NCBI RefSeq assembly: GCF_000424385.1
Contig: NZ_AUJU01000015.1
Coordinates: 56,546-120,545 of the forward strand
From: Butyrivibrio sp. LC3010
GTDB taxonomy: Bacteria > Bacillota > Clostridia > Lachnospirales > Lachnospiraceae
Reading direction: 5' to 3'
Length of the DNA: 64,000 bases
Shown here: positions 52,025 through 61,749 of the stretch, one piece after another
Layout of the letters: each line of letters starts with the position of its first letter
Position numbering within the stretch: position 1 is the stretch's first letter
Notes under the pieces: generated by a model
Told to the model about the DNA's origin: nothing
What the model saw: only the letters and a program-made list of their open reading frames with translations
Databases searched by the model: none
Position numbers and translations under genes: made by a program

Positions 52025-52879
52025 ATGAAGCGGTTTTTCATTATCACCAATAAGACCAAGGATCCTGAAATGAAGGAGACTTTAAGGATAAGAGATTATC
52101 TTGAAAGTCATGGAGGCGTCTGCAAGGTCGCCGAGATGACGCTGGCCTGTGATGAGCATGGTAACAGGGATTATTATTGTGATGTTCCGGATGATGCAGA
52201 ATGCTGTATTGTTCTTGGTGGGGACGGAACGATGCTGCAGGCCGCAGGCAATGTTCTGGAAAAGAATATTCCTCTTATCGGCGTGAACTTAGGAACTCTT
52301 GGCTATATGACTGAGGTTGAACTCTCAGGAGTAGAGGAAGCAATGGATAAGCTTCTTAAGGGTGAGTATGAGATTGAGGACCGCATGATGCTTCAGGGGG
52401 TTCCCTGTCAGGGAACCGGAAAAGGTGTCGGAATCTGTGCATTAAATGACATCGTCATTGCCAGATGTTCATCTCTTAAGGTTTTCAGTTTTAATGTATT
52501 TGTAAATGATCTGCCACTTACAAGCTATCAGGCGGATGGAATCATAATATCAACTCCCACCGGATCAACAGCCTATAATATGTCAGCAGGAGGACCTATC
52601 GTAGATCCTAAGGCGCAGATATTACTTCTTACACCTATCTGCTCACACAATGCCAATGCCAGGACAATCCTTCTTTCTGAGCATGACAGAGTTACGATAG
52701 AAATCGGAAAGGGAAGAGATGACAGTATTCAAAAACTGGAGGCTTCCTTTGATGGCGGTAAGAGAATGATAATGCAAAGTGGCGATAGAATAGACATAAC
52801 AGCAGCGAGTCAGGTGACAAAGATTGTGAAACTAAGTAAAGAGAGCTTTTTAAACATATTAAGGAAAAAACTCGTATGA
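52025..52879 (+). CDS. nadK: NAD kinase
   Basis: The 284-residue protein contains LGGDGTMLQAAGNV (GGDG catalytic motif), GVNLGTLGYMTEVE, and TPTGSTAYNMSAGGPIVDP, the NAD/ATP-binding core. It makes NADP. ATG 52025 lies 4 nt after the tlyA stop. It overlaps argR by 4 bases (ATGA). Confidence 0.95.
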   Translation: MKRFFIITNKTKDPEMKETLRIRDYLESHGGVCKVAEMTLACDEHGNRDYYCDVPDDAECCIVLGGDGTMLQAAGNVLEKNIPLIGVNLGTLGYMTEVELSGVEEAMDKLLKGEYEIEDRMMLQGVPCQGTGKGVGICALNDIVIARCSSLKVFSFNVFVNDLPLTSYQADGIIISTPTGSTAYNMSAGGPIVDPKAQILLLTPICSHNANARTILLSEHDRVTIEIGKGRDDSIQKLEASFDGGKRMIMQSGDRIDITAASQVTKIVKLSKESFLNILRKKLV

Positions 52880-53322
52880 AGAAAAAACGACACAGTAAGC
52901 TGATTGAAATCATCCAGAACAATGTAATAGAGACCCAGGACCAGATTGCAGATATGCTTAACGCTGCAGGTTTTAAAGTGACTCAGGCAACAGTTTCCAG
53001 AGATATAAGAGAGCTTCGCCTGACTAAGAGAGCGACTCCTGATGGAAGACATAAATATGTTTATTTGCAGGACTCTGCATCCATGAATGATAAATATGTG
53101 GATGTACTGAGAGCCGGCTATATCAGTATGGACTATGCCCAGAACATACTTGTTATAAGAACCGTTTCCGGAATGGCGATGGCAGTTGCTGCTGCTCTTG
53201 ATGCCCTTGAATTTGAGGAAGTGGTAGGTTGTATTGCCGGAGATGATACTATCATGGCGGCAATTCGAACAACTGAAGGTGTTCAGAAGGTTATGAAGAG
53301 ACTGAACGAAATGATCGGATAA
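52876..53322 (+). CDS. argR: Arginine repressor ArgR/AhrC
   Basis: The 148-residue protein has an N-terminal winged helix with KVTQATVSRDIRELRLTK, and a C-terminal hexamerisation/arginine-binding domain ending GCIAGDDTIMAAIRT with the conserved GDD. It represses arginine synthesis genes; none are in the window. The ATGA overlap with nadK and neighbouring recN are standard in Clostridia and Bacilli. Confidence 0.94.
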   Translation: MKKKRHSKLIEIIQNNVIETQDQIADMLNAAGFKVTQATVSRDIRELRLTKRATPDGRHKYVYLQDSASMNDKYVDVLRAGYISMDYAQNILVIRTVSGMAMAVAAALDALEFEEVVGCIAGDDTIMAAIRTTEGVQKVMKRLNEMIG

Positions 53323-53374
53323 TAACATTTCTTTCTAAGCTTGCCCGAAGAAGCAGGAAAGAAAAGAGGTAAAT

Positions 53375-55084
53375 ATGTTATACAGTTTACATGTAAAAAA
53401 TCTTGCTCTTATAAATGAGCAGGAGGTTGAGTTTAAAAACGGTCTGAACATAATGAGTGGTGAGACCGGTGCCGGAAAATCAGTAATTATTGGAAGTGTG
53501 AATCTTGCACTCGGTGCAAAGGCTGATAGCGGAATGATCCGTACCGGAGCAGATTATGCGCTGATAGAATTGAGCTTTGGAATAAAGAACAAGGCACAGC
53601 TTCAGAGCCTTCAGGCACTGGATATTCCCGTGGATGAGGATGGAACGCTTATACTCCAGAGAAAAATCATGGAAGGCAGAAGTGTTTGCAAGGCTAACGG
53701 AGAAACCGTCAGCGCCAGACAGCTCAGAGATTTATCCAATATTCTCATCAATATTCATGGACAAAATGATAATCAGGAACTGTTACACAAGAAAAAGCAT
53801 CTTGAGATTCTTGATGATTTTTCAGGTGAAGAGCTTTCAGCTTTGAAGGAAAAATGTGCCCTGGCATTTAAGGACTGGAAAAATGTTTTGAACAGTCTTG
53901 ATGAGACCAATCTCGATGAAAGGGAAAGAGAGAGACAAAAGGATCTGGCAGGCTTTGAATTTAATGAAATAAATGAAGCAGATCTAAGACCCGGAGAGGA
54001 TGAAGCTCTTGAAACCAAGTACAAACGAATGGTCAACTCCAAGAAAATTGCGGAGGCTGTTGGAATTGCAGCCAGTGCAACAGGAGCAGGCAGTTCTGAG
54101 GAGAGCGCTGCAGATGCGATAGGAAGAGCGGTACGTGAGCTCTCAGCAGTAAGCTGCTATGATGAAAAGGCTGATCAGCTTCTTTCACAGCTTGTAGATA
54201 TAGATAATCTGTTATCGGATTTCAGACATGAGATTTCATCTTACATAAATGAGCTAGAATTTGATGATGTGGATTTTGCTGAGACTGAGGACAGACTTAA
54301 TACTATCAATCATCTAAAGGATAAGTATGGTGGCAGCATAGAGGCTGTTCTTAGTTACCGGGATGAGAAAGAAGCAGAGCTTAATAAGCTTGAAGATCTG
54401 GGAGCTTACAGGGATAAGCTTATCGCAGAGGAGAAAAAACTTCATGGGAAGGTTCTTGAGCTTTGCAAAAAGATATCCGAGCTTCGAAAGAAAAATGCTG
54501 CAGTATTGTCTGAGCTTTTAAGAAAAGCACTGGTGGATCTTAATTTTATAGATGTAAGGTTTGAGATAGAGATAAGACCTGACGAGGAGAAGGTTTCATC
54601 CATTGGCTATGATGATGTAGAGTTTATGATATCTACTAATCCCGGTGAGAAAATCAGACCCCTTGATCAGGTAGCAAGTGGCGGTGAGCTTTCAAGAATT
54701 ATGCTTGCAATAAAAACTGTTGTAGCACAGAAGGATGATATCGACACTCTTATATTTGATGAAATCGATGCCGGAATCAGCGGTCAGACAGCCTGGAAGG
54801 TATCAGAAAAACTGGGCTTCCTTGCAAAGAAACACCAGATAATTTGCATTACACACCTTCCGCAGATAGCTGCAATGGCAGATAATCATTATGAGATTGC
54901 AAAGGGAACTCATGATGAGGGCGGACAGGAGAGAACTGTTACCAGAATCCGTGAGCTCTCAGAGGATGATCGTATATCTGAGCTTGCCAGAATGCTCGGA
55001 GGTGCGCAGATAACTGATTCAACCCTTGAAAATGCAAGAGAAATGATGCATCAGGCAGATGAAGTAAAGCGTAATATTGCCTAG
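53375..55084 (+). CDS. recN: DNA repair protein RecN
   Basis: The 569-residue SMC-like ATPase has Walker A GETGAGKSVIIGS near residue 30, two long coiled-coil segments in the middle, signature QVASGGELSRIMLAIK, and Walker B TLIFDEIDAGISGQTAWKV. It is recruited to double-strand breaks. AAGAGG precedes the ATG. It is the last gene of the nusB-recN run. Confidence 0.95.
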   Translation: MLYSLHVKNLALINEQEVEFKNGLNIMSGETGAGKSVIIGSVNLALGAKADSGMIRTGADYALIELSFGIKNKAQLQSLQALDIPVDEDGTLILQRKIMEGRSVCKANGETVSARQLRDLSNILINIHGQNDNQELLHKKKHLEILDDFSGEELSALKEKCALAFKDWKNVLNSLDETNLDERERERQKDLAGFEFNEINEADLRPGEDEALETKYKRMVNSKKIAEAVGIAASATGAGSSEESAADAIGRAVRELSAVSCYDEKADQLLSQLVDIDNLLSDFRHEISSYINELEFDDVDFAETEDRLNTINHLKDKYGGSIEAVLSYRDEKEAELNKLEDLGAYRDKLIAEEKKLHGKVLELCKKISELRKKNAAVLSELLRKALVDLNFIDVRFEIEIRPDEEKVSSIGYDDVEFMISTNPGEKIRPLDQVASGGELSRIMLAIKTVVAQKDDIDTLIFDEIDAGISGQTAWKVSEKLGFLAKKHQIICITHLPQIAAMADNHYEIAKGTHDEGGQERTVTRIRELSEDDRISELARMLGGAQITDSTLENAREMMHQADEVKRNIA

Positions 55085-55103
55085 TGCAGCTGCTTTTTAT
55101 TAA

Positions 55104-55223
55104 CTCGACTATATGCTTGCTATAATTTGAATCTACTGCGTTGTCATCAGTTGTCGATGGAGCCCCATCGACGCCTTCTTCCGCCTTGTAGATTGCAAAT
55201 TATATCTAAGCAATATAGTCGAG
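55104..55223. repeat. 120-bp inverted-repeat element sharing its core with 2016-2181
   Basis: CTCGACTATATGCTTGCTAT (from 55104) pairs with the right arm ending AGCAATATAGTCGAG at 55223 over about 37-42 nt. The centre holds a perfect hairpin GTCGATGG-agc-CCATCGAC (55153-55171). Central words GTCATC, AGCCmC, CGAC, TTCC and TAG occur in the same order as in the 2016 element, while the arms are unrelated. Confidence 0.7.
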
Positions 55224-55274
55224 AAATATAAAAACAACTACACTAGTCATGAAAATAATTATCGGAGAAATTAT

Positions 55275-55913
55275 ATGACATTAGATTATGACGATCTTTT
55301 AAACAGTATAATGGCCAGCCTTGACAGGACGAGACAGGTTGACGTAGAGGAGATTCCAAATATCGACCTCTACATGGATCAGCTCCTCACCTTTATGGAG
55401 GAGAGTCTTCGCAGATCATCAAGGCACCCCGGAGCTGACAAGATACTTACTAAAACAATGATAAATAACTATGCAAAGAATGATCTTTTGCCACCTCCTA
55501 TCAAGAAGAAGTATTCAAAAGATCATATTATTCTGCTGATGTTTATATATTACTACAAGAACATTCTGTCCTTCAGTGATATACAGACCCTTTTTGAGCC
55601 TCTGTATAAGCGCTTTGGCGATAAAAATGCGGAGATTAAACTAAAGGATATTTATACCACTATCTATGAGGAACAGGATGAGATTGTAGCTACATTAAAA
55701 AAAGACATTGAAAGGAAATTCAAGATCGCCCAGGAGTCTTTCACAGAGGCTAAGGGAGATGACAAGAGTGATCTTCAGACCTTTAACTTTATTTCTCTTT
55801 TATCCTATGATGTTTTCATGAAGATGCTTCTTATTGAAAATATCCTGGATCATGTGGAAGAGAAAAGACATAATGGTGATCCTCAAAGTGAAAGTAAGAA
55901 GAGGAAAAAATGA
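55275..55913 (+). CDS. DUF1836 protein
   Basis: The 212-residue cytoplasmic protein has an N-terminal helical part and the DUF1836 core ILTKTMINNYAKNDLLPPPI followed by KKKYSKDHIILLMFIYYYKN. The core resembles a winged-helix or MerR-like DNA-binding arrangement, so a regulatory role is possible but unproven. The stop overlaps the pcrA start by 4 bases (ATGA), indicating an operon. Confidence 0.8.
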   Translation: MTLDYDDLLNSIMASLDRTRQVDVEEIPNIDLYMDQLLTFMEESLRRSSRHPGADKILTKTMINNYAKNDLLPPPIKKKYSKDHIILLMFIYYYKNILSFSDIQTLFEPLYKRFGDKNAEIKLKDIYTTIYEEQDEIVATLKKDIERKFKIAQESFTEAKGDDKSDLQTFNFISLLSYDVFMKMLLIENILDHVEEKRHNGDPQSESKKRKK

Positions 55914-58363
55914 GTATTTACGATACATTAAATAGTGAACAGAAAAAAGCGGTTCTGCAGACAGACGGTCCGGTCTTAATACTTGCCGGTGCAGGTTCGG
56001 GAAAGACCAGAGTGCTTACACACAGAATCGCTTATTTAATTGATGAATGCGGGGTTAATCCCTGGAACATCCTTGCAATAACCTTTACCAATAAGGCAGC
56101 AGGTGAGATGCGGGAGCGTGTAGATAAAATTGTTGGCTTTGGCTCTGAGAGCATATGGGTAGCTACTTTCCATTCCACATGTGTAAGGATTCTGAGGCGC
56201 TACGCTGATAAGCTTGGATATGAAAACAATTTTACCATTTATGATTCCGATGATTCAAAATCAGTTTTGAAGGACATATGCAAGAGATATCAGCTAGAAA
56301 CCATGCAACTGAAGCTTCGCGGAATCCAGACTGCTATTTCACATGCAAAAGATAACTGTGTGGATGCAAATGAATATGCAACTGCGGCAGGAAATGATTT
56401 CAGAAAGCAGAAAATAGCCAAGGCTTATATAGAATATGAGAATACTTTGAAGAAGAATAATGCAATGGATTTTGATGATCTTCTTCTTAATACCGTGAAG
56501 CTTTTTCAGAAAGAACCGGAAGTGTTGAAGCAATATCAGGAGCGCTTCCGCTATATCATGGTAGATGAGTATCAGGATACAAATAATGTACAGTTTGAAT
56601 TTGTAAGACTCCTCGCGGACAGATATAAAAACCTTTGTGTAGTCGGAGATGATGATCAGAGTATATACAGATTCCGCGGTGCCAATATCAGAAACATTCT
56701 GGACTTTGAAAAGGTATATCCTGATGCGACTGTAATAAAGCTTGAACAGAATTACAGATCCACACAGAGTATTCTTGACGCGGCAAATGCAGTCATAAAG
56801 AATAATTCCAGACGTAAGGACAAGGCACTTTGGACTGATGAAAAAGAAGGAGAACTCGTCCGCTTAAAGCAGGTTAATCAGGCACCAGAAGAAGCAGAAT
56901 TTATAGCTTCTGATATAAGTAAGCTTAAGAAAACAGGAAAAGCGAACTACAGAGATATAGCCGTTTTATACAGAACAAACGCACAGTCACGTCTGATAGA
57001 AGAACGTTTTGTCTATGAGGGTATTCCTTATGATCTCGTAGGCGGAGTTAATTTCTATGGAAGGCGTGAGATAAAGGACCTGCTGGCATATCTTAAGACA
57101 ATTGATTCAGGCGCAGATGACCTTGCAGTCAGAAGAATCATAAATGTACCTAAGCGGGGAATTGGTGCCACAAGTATTGCTCATGTACAGGATTATGCAG
57201 ACAGGGTAAACATAAGCTTTCTTAAAGCCTGTGCGGAAGCTGACATGATTCCGGAACTCAATAAAACCGCTCAGTCTAAGTGTAAAGCTTTTGCGGAAAT
57301 GATCAGAGTGTTCAGAGCTTTTTCGAAGGAAGCAAGACTTGATCAGTTGCTGCAGCATGTAATAAGAGAGATAGGCTTTATAGATTATCTTTATACTTTG
57401 GATGATCTTGAAAATACAGAAGATAACGAGCGTCAGCAGAACGTTGATGAACTTATATCCAAAATGGCTGCCTATGAGGAAAAAGAGGATGAGCCCACAC
57501 TTACGGGATTCCTTGAAGAGGTTGCACTTGTCGCTGATATAGATAATGTGTCAGAGGATGATGATAAGGTGCTTTTGATGACTCTTCACAGCGCCAAGGG
57601 ACTGGAGTTTGACCATGTGTATCTTGCGGGAATGGAAGAGAATGTGTTCCCGAGTTATATGACTCTGATGAATGAAGACAGCGACCCTGAGGGGCTTGAA
57701 GAAGAGAGAAGACTTGCATATGTTGGAATTACAAGAGCAAAGAAGCATCTCACTCTTACCTGTGCTAAAAGCCGAATGAATCGCGGTCAGCTTGAGTACA
57801 ATCGCATGAGCAGATTTGTCACAGAGATACCTGACAACCTTCTGGAAAAAGTAGGATTTGCTGAGAGTTTATATCAATTTGACGGTGGTGAATCTATAGA
57901 CGATGATGATGATATCGATATCGAAACAGGACGCATTTTCAAAAAGAAGATTGATTTTTCAAAGCCTGCCTATGGAATGAATACCACAAATTCACCACTT
58001 AAAAGAAGTGCCTATGCTGGAACAGGAGCAGCGGTTTTGCCCTCATACGGAAGACCTGTTGCTAAGCCGGCACCGGTGAAAAAAAGAGCTGTTCCAAAGG
58101 ATAAGCCTTTTATTGCAGGGGCAGCCAGCACACACAGTAAGGCAGCACTTGGGAAGCCCGGAATAGCCGGCCTCTCAAAGGGAATGCCTGCTTCCGTAGG
58201 ATTGGAGTACGGCGTAGGAGACAGGGTATTGCACGTTAAGTTTGGACAGGGAACGGTTTTAAATATCGATAAGGAACCAAGAGACTACAAAGTGACCATA
58301 GATTTTGATGAATATGGACAGAAAATCATGTTCGCTGCCTTTGCTAAACTAAAAAAAATATAA
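55910..58363 (+). CDS. pcrA: ATP-dependent DNA helicase PcrA/UvrD
   Basis: The 817-residue superfamily 1A helicase shows LNSEQKKAVLQTDGP (Q motif), AGAGSGKTRVLTHR (Walker A), FTNKAAGEMRER (Ia), VDEYQDTNN (Walker B), VGDDDQSIYRFRGA (III), EQNYRSTQSIL (IV), LMTLHSAKGLEFDHVY (V) and EERRLAYVGITRAKKHL (VI). The C-terminal GVGDRVLHVKFGQGTVLNI is the Tudor-like RNA polymerase contact. It acts in repair and in clearing transcription-replication conflicts. Confidence 0.96.
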   Translation: MSIYDTLNSEQKKAVLQTDGPVLILAGAGSGKTRVLTHRIAYLIDECGVNPWNILAITFTNKAAGEMRERVDKIVGFGSESIWVATFHSTCVRILRRYADKLGYENNFTIYDSDDSKSVLKDICKRYQLETMQLKLRGIQTAISHAKDNCVDANEYATAAGNDFRKQKIAKAYIEYENTLKKNNAMDFDDLLLNTVKLFQKEPEVLKQYQERFRYIMVDEYQDTNNVQFEFVRLLADRYKNLCVVGDDDQSIYRFRGANIRNILDFEKVYPDATVIKLEQNYRSTQSILDAANAVIKNNSRRKDKALWTDEKEGELVRLKQVNQAPEEAEFIASDISKLKKTGKANYRDIAVLYRTNAQSRLIEERFVYEGIPYDLVGGVNFYGRREIKDLLAYLKTIDSGADDLAVRRIINVPKRGIGATSIAHVQDYADRVNISFLKACAEADMIPELNKTAQSKCKAFAEMIRVFRAFSKEARLDQLLQHVIREIGFIDYLYTLDDLENTEDNERQQNVDELISKMAAYEEKEDEPTLTGFLEEVALVADIDNVSEDDDKVLLMTLHSAKGLEFDHVYLAGMEENVFPSYMTLMNEDSDPEGLEEERRLAYVGITRAKKHLTLTCAKSRMNRGQLEYNRMSRFVTEIPDNLLEKVGFAESLYQFDGGESIDDDDDIDIETGRIFKKKIDFSKPAYGMNTTNSPLKRSAYAGTGAAVLPSYGRPVAKPAPVKKRAVPKDKPFIAGAASTHSKAALGKPGIAGLSKGMPASVGLEYGVGDRVLHVKFGQGTVLNIDKEPRDYKVTIDFDEYGQKIMFAAFAKLKKI

Positions 58364-58505
58364 ACTTTGTCAATTCGATAGAATGTATAAAAGTAAATGT
58401 TATAATATATATGATGGTAAGAGAAAAGTCATGGTGCAACGATGCTTGCACATCATATAAAAACACAAATGGTAACATAAATAACGTCCAGGAAAGGGGT
58501 AAGTA

Positions 58506-58772
58506 ATGGAAAAGAACAGAATTGAAGATCTTCTTGAGGTGACCAGAATTAATGAACTTCTTGCAAAGAAAGAGGCAGCAAATGCTAAAAAGCCTGCGAA
58601 TATAATTTTATGGTGTCTTGCAGTATTTGGAGCCATAGCAGCTGTTGCTACAATTGCTTACTTAGTATTTAACTATATGATGCCTGAGTACGAGGATGAT
58701 TTTGATTATGACGATGACGATTTCGACGACTTTGATGACGACGATTTCGTTGATCTGGATATGGAGAAATGA
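58506..58772 (+). CDS. Small membrane protein with Asp-rich tail
   Basis: The 88 residues comprise a charged N-terminal helix, one transmembrane segment (about 32-56, ILWCLAVFGAIAAVATIAYL) and a C-terminal run of Asp and Phe (DDDDFDDFDDDDFVDLD). AAAGGGG precedes the ATG, and its end overlaps rlmD by 4 bases (ATGA), which supports real expression. The role is unknown. Confidence 0.75.
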   Translation: MEKNRIEDLLEVTRINELLAKKEAANAKKPANIILWCLAVFGAIAAVATIAYLVFNYMMPEYEDDFDYDDDDFDDFDDDDFVDLDMEK

Positions 58773-60184
58773 AGAAAAAAGATATCGTAACAGGAAGAAT
58801 TGTCCGGGTTGAATTCCCGAACAAAGGAATCATGGAGACACCTGATGGGAAGGTTATTGTAAAGAATACGCTTCCCGGACAAAAGGTGTCCTGTGTGATC
58901 ATAAAAAACAGAAATGGCAGAGCAGAAGGCAGGCTATTGGAGATTCTCGAAGAGCCTATGGATGCTATAGAGAGTCCATGCATACATTTTGGAAAATGTG
59001 GTGGCTGCAGTTACCTTACCATGCCTTATGTCAAGGAACTGGGACTTAAAGAGCAACAGGTAAGGAGAATTCTTAATCCTATTTTGGAGAGGCAGACACA
59101 GAGTTATACCTGGGAAGGGATAAAGACTAGTCCGATCAAATTTGCCTACAGAAATAAAATGGAATTCACCTTCGGAGATGAGGAGCTGGGTGGGCCCCTC
59201 ACTCTTGGCATGCACAAAAGAAACAGTATGCATGATATTGTAAGTGTCACCGGCTGCAGAATCGTTGATGATGATTATAGCCAGATACTTAGCGCAACAC
59301 TTTCTTACTTTGGTGAATTATACAAGGCCGGCAAAGTTTCTTTTTACCATAGAATAAAACAAACCGGATATTTAAGACATCTTCTTGTCAGGAAAGCAGT
59401 ACGGACAGGAGATATTCTGATCGATTTGGTAACCACTACTCAGGAGGATCATGATCTGTCTGATTATAAGGAGCTGCTGCTTACACTTGAGCTTACAGGA
59501 CATATCGTAGGTATCCTTCACACTAAGAATGATTCTAAGGCCGACGCAGTTATTGATGAAGGAACAACAATCCTCTATGGTCAGGATTATTTCTTCGAGG
59601 AACTGTTGGGACTGAAATTCAGAATAACACCATTCTCATTCTTCCAGACTAATTCACTGAGTGCAGAAGTACTCTATGGAACAGTCAGAGAATACATTGA
59701 TGGATTGTATGATAATACATCTGAGGATCCCGGAGACAAGATCATATTCGATCTGTATTGCGGAACCGGTACAATCGCTCAGATTATTGCACCTATTGCC
59801 AATAAGGTAATCGGTGTCGAGATAGTTGAGGAGGCTGTCGCAGCAGCTAAGGAAAATGCCGCAAGAAACCATCTCCTTGACTGCGAATTCATAGCCGGTG
59901 ATGTGCTAAAAGTCCTTGATGAAATTGAGGATAAACCAAACCTGATCATCCTTGATCCACCTCGCGAGGGAATCAATCCTAAGGCACTGAAGAAAATCAT
60001 AGATTATGGCGTTAAGCACATGATTTACGTAAGCTGCAAACCCACTTCCCTTGCAAGGGATTTGGAGATACTTGCAGAGGGCGGCTATTATGTTCAGAGA
60101 GCTGTAGCCGTTGATCAATTCCCGTGGACGAATCATGTGGAAACCGTCGCCCTGTTAACGAAGACAAGCGGTAGCGAAGGCTGA
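58769..60184 (+). CDS. rlmD: 23S rRNA (uracil-5-)-methyltransferase RlmD/RlmCD
   Basis: The 471-residue protein has an N-terminal TRAM domain (IVTGRIVRVEFPNKGIMETP), cysteines CIHFGKCGGC in the C-x5-C-x2-C spacing that binds a 4Fe-4S cluster, then a SAM domain with FDLYCGTGTIAQIIA, LDPPREGINPKAL and the catalytic Cys in YVSCKPTSLARDLE. It makes m5U in 23S rRNA. A short stretch coding for a similar C-terminus, HVETVVLLTK, lies 2.1 kb downstream at 62281. Confidence 0.94.
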   Translation: MKKKDIVTGRIVRVEFPNKGIMETPDGKVIVKNTLPGQKVSCVIIKNRNGRAEGRLLEILEEPMDAIESPCIHFGKCGGCSYLTMPYVKELGLKEQQVRRILNPILERQTQSYTWEGIKTSPIKFAYRNKMEFTFGDEELGGPLTLGMHKRNSMHDIVSVTGCRIVDDDYSQILSATLSYFGELYKAGKVSFYHRIKQTGYLRHLLVRKAVRTGDILIDLVTTTQEDHDLSDYKELLLTLELTGHIVGILHTKNDSKADAVIDEGTTILYGQDYFFEELLGLKFRITPFSFFQTNSLSAEVLYGTVREYIDGLYDNTSEDPGDKIIFDLYCGTGTIAQIIAPIANKVIGVEIVEEAVAAAKENAARNHLLDCEFIAGDVLKVLDEIEDKPNLIILDPPREGINPKALKKIIDYGVKHMIYVSCKPTSLARDLEILAEGGYYVQRAVAVDQFPWTNHVETVALLTKTSGSEG

Positions 60185-60708
60185 GTGTTACAGGTGCGGT
60201 TGTTCTGGCGAGCCCCGCTTTTGGGGGCGAGAGCAGAACTAATAATGTATTCAATTTGCAGTCCGCCCGTCTGGCGGACTGCTATAATTCTTTTTTCTAT
60301 AAAATTGGCAGTGACATTTTTAGTCTATTCACTGCTAATATTTCCAGAAACCAATTTATGGCAGATGAAATTGCTGGGAGAATTCTGCTTATTTCTAGCT
60401 AAGTGGAATTATGGCAGTGTTTTTACCGATTTGCTTTTTGTTGTTGCTTGCAACATCACTGCCAATTATTTAGGAACTCGATTTTCGGGCAGATTCCTGC
60501 TTGATTATTCCACTGCCTTAAATAGATGATGTCAGATATTGGCAGGACTACAGCCAATAATAGAACTGCCAGAAATTCAAGCTATTAGATATTGGCAGAG
60601 ATTCAGCCAATTAAATAACACTGCAGTATTTCATATAAATCAAGGAAGATCAGTGATCAATAATAAATACCTGATAACAAATAAAACAAAAATGAGAGGT
60701 TAAGAAAC
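60185..60708. repeat. Non-coding region with recurring TTGGCAGTG/CACTGCCAA words
   Basis: After rlmD, GCAGTCCGCC (60258-60267) / GGCGGACTGC (60273-60282) plus TTTTTT is a terminator. From 60304 to 60626 the word ATTGGCAGTG or its complement appears, whole or shortened, about nine times (near 60304, 60357, 60410, 60458, 60511, 60539, 60565, 60591 and 60619), mostly as potential hairpin pairs. A 114-codon frame (60185-60529) crosses it but starts without a binding site and I do not call it. Confidence 0.5.
60258..60297 (+). terminator. Terminator after rlmD
   Basis: A perfect 10-bp GC-rich stem GCAGTCCGCC / GGCGGACTGC with a 5-nt loop is followed by tataattcTTTTTTC. Confidence 0.75.
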
Positions 60709-61512
60709 ATGTATGGATTAAAGAAACTACTAACAATGGAAGAGGAGAGGCTTCAGAAACTAAAGCAGATAGTCGACCCACGACTGGATTTAGCGCCTGA
60801 AGGAAACCTTAGAATAACATCATCAGGCAAAATTGTGCAGTATATGCGATGCACAGATGAGAGTACAAAAAGTAAAACACAAGGCACGTACATTAAAAAA
60901 GAGAATAAGGATCTGATATTGAGTCTTGCTCAAAAAGGTTATGATCAGAAAATAAAGAGACTTGTAGATAAAAGACTTAAACAAATTCAAGCTCTCAATA
61001 AGGATTACGCCGATACAGAGATAGAGGCCATCTACAACAGGATGAATGACAAAAGAAAAAGCCTTGTAAAGCCTGTAGAGCCGACTTACGAACAACTTCT
61101 TACTCACTGGAAATCAGTCCCATACGTCGGGAAAGACTTTGAAGATGTTAAAACGGAAATCTACAGCAAAAAGGGTGAGAGAGTAAGATCCAAATCCGAG
61201 AAATTTCTTGCGGATATGTTCTACGACATGGGCATTGAGTATAAGTATGAATGCCCATTGCATCTAAAGGGATATGGTATAGTCTATCCCGATTTCACAT
61301 TCTTAAGTAAAAAGACATATGAAGAGATTTATTGGGAGCATGAGGGAAGAATGGATGATCCTGAATATGTTGAAAAGGCCATCAGAAAAATAGACCAGTA
61401 CACTAAGAACAACATAATTTCCGGGAAGCGCCTGATCCTCACCTATGAGTCATCAACATATGCACTCAATACAACTGTTGCAGAGATGCTGATCAAAGAA
61501 CATTTGCTTTAA
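60709..61512 (+). CDS. Putative PD-(D/E)XK nuclease-fold protein with YWEH motif
   Basis: 267 residues. The N-terminal half is a Lys/Arg-rich helical region (about 1-130). The second half has RSKSEKFLADMFYDMGIEYK (conserved Glu in the first helix), VYPDFTFLSKK (catalytic-type Asp) and EEIYWEHEGRMDDPEYVEKA (E-x-H in place of E-x-K), followed by KIDQYTKNNI and RLILTYES. This PDF...YWEH layout belongs to a group of uncharacterised restriction-endonuclease-like proteins. Gene has GAGAGG upstream. No methylase or partner is adjacent, so a defence or repair role is only a suggestion. Confidence 0.6.
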   Translation: MYGLKKLLTMEEERLQKLKQIVDPRLDLAPEGNLRITSSGKIVQYMRCTDESTKSKTQGTYIKKENKDLILSLAQKGYDQKIKRLVDKRLKQIQALNKDYADTEIEAIYNRMNDKRKSLVKPVEPTYEQLLTHWKSVPYVGKDFEDVKTEIYSKKGERVRSKSEKFLADMFYDMGIEYKYECPLHLKGYGIVYPDFTFLSKKTYEEIYWEHEGRMDDPEYVEKAIRKIDQYTKNNIISGKRLILTYESSTYALNTTVAEMLIKEHLL

Positions 61513-61552
61513 AATCGATGAGTACATGGATATAATAATGTGATATACATTG

Positions 61553-61726
61553 ATGTTACTTAACAAGACCTACGCGTTTGATACAGTAGCTTTATCAGAT
61601 TGGCTTATCGAACTGAGAAAGCTTTATAACCGAAGAAATCCAATATCCGATTTCAAGAAGATATGGCAAACCAGTAAGATATATCAGCCAGTTATGTTCA
61701 ATCTGTTTTTTGAAATGAAAAGATGA
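61553..61726 (+). CDS. Small hypothetical protein, 57 residues
   Basis: ATG 61553 opens a 57-codon frame, MLLNKTYAFDTVALSDWLIE..., ending in EMKR at the TGA 61724-61726. The sequence is helical and has normal codon use. No strong ribosome binding site precedes it, so it may be the 3' remnant of a longer gene. Its stop overlaps a possible ATG of the acetyltransferase (ATGA), which hints at coupling. Confidence 0.3.
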   Translation: MLLNKTYAFDTVALSDWLIELRKLYNRRNPISDFKKIWQTSKIYQPVMFNLFFEMKR

Positions 61727-61749
61727 TTGAAGGAGTTGAACCATTATAT

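Noticed and set aside
60185..60529. 114-codon membrane-protein-like ORF after rlmD
   Set aside because: It starts with GTG directly at the rlmD stop without a binding site and runs through the terminator and the TTGGCAGTG repeats.
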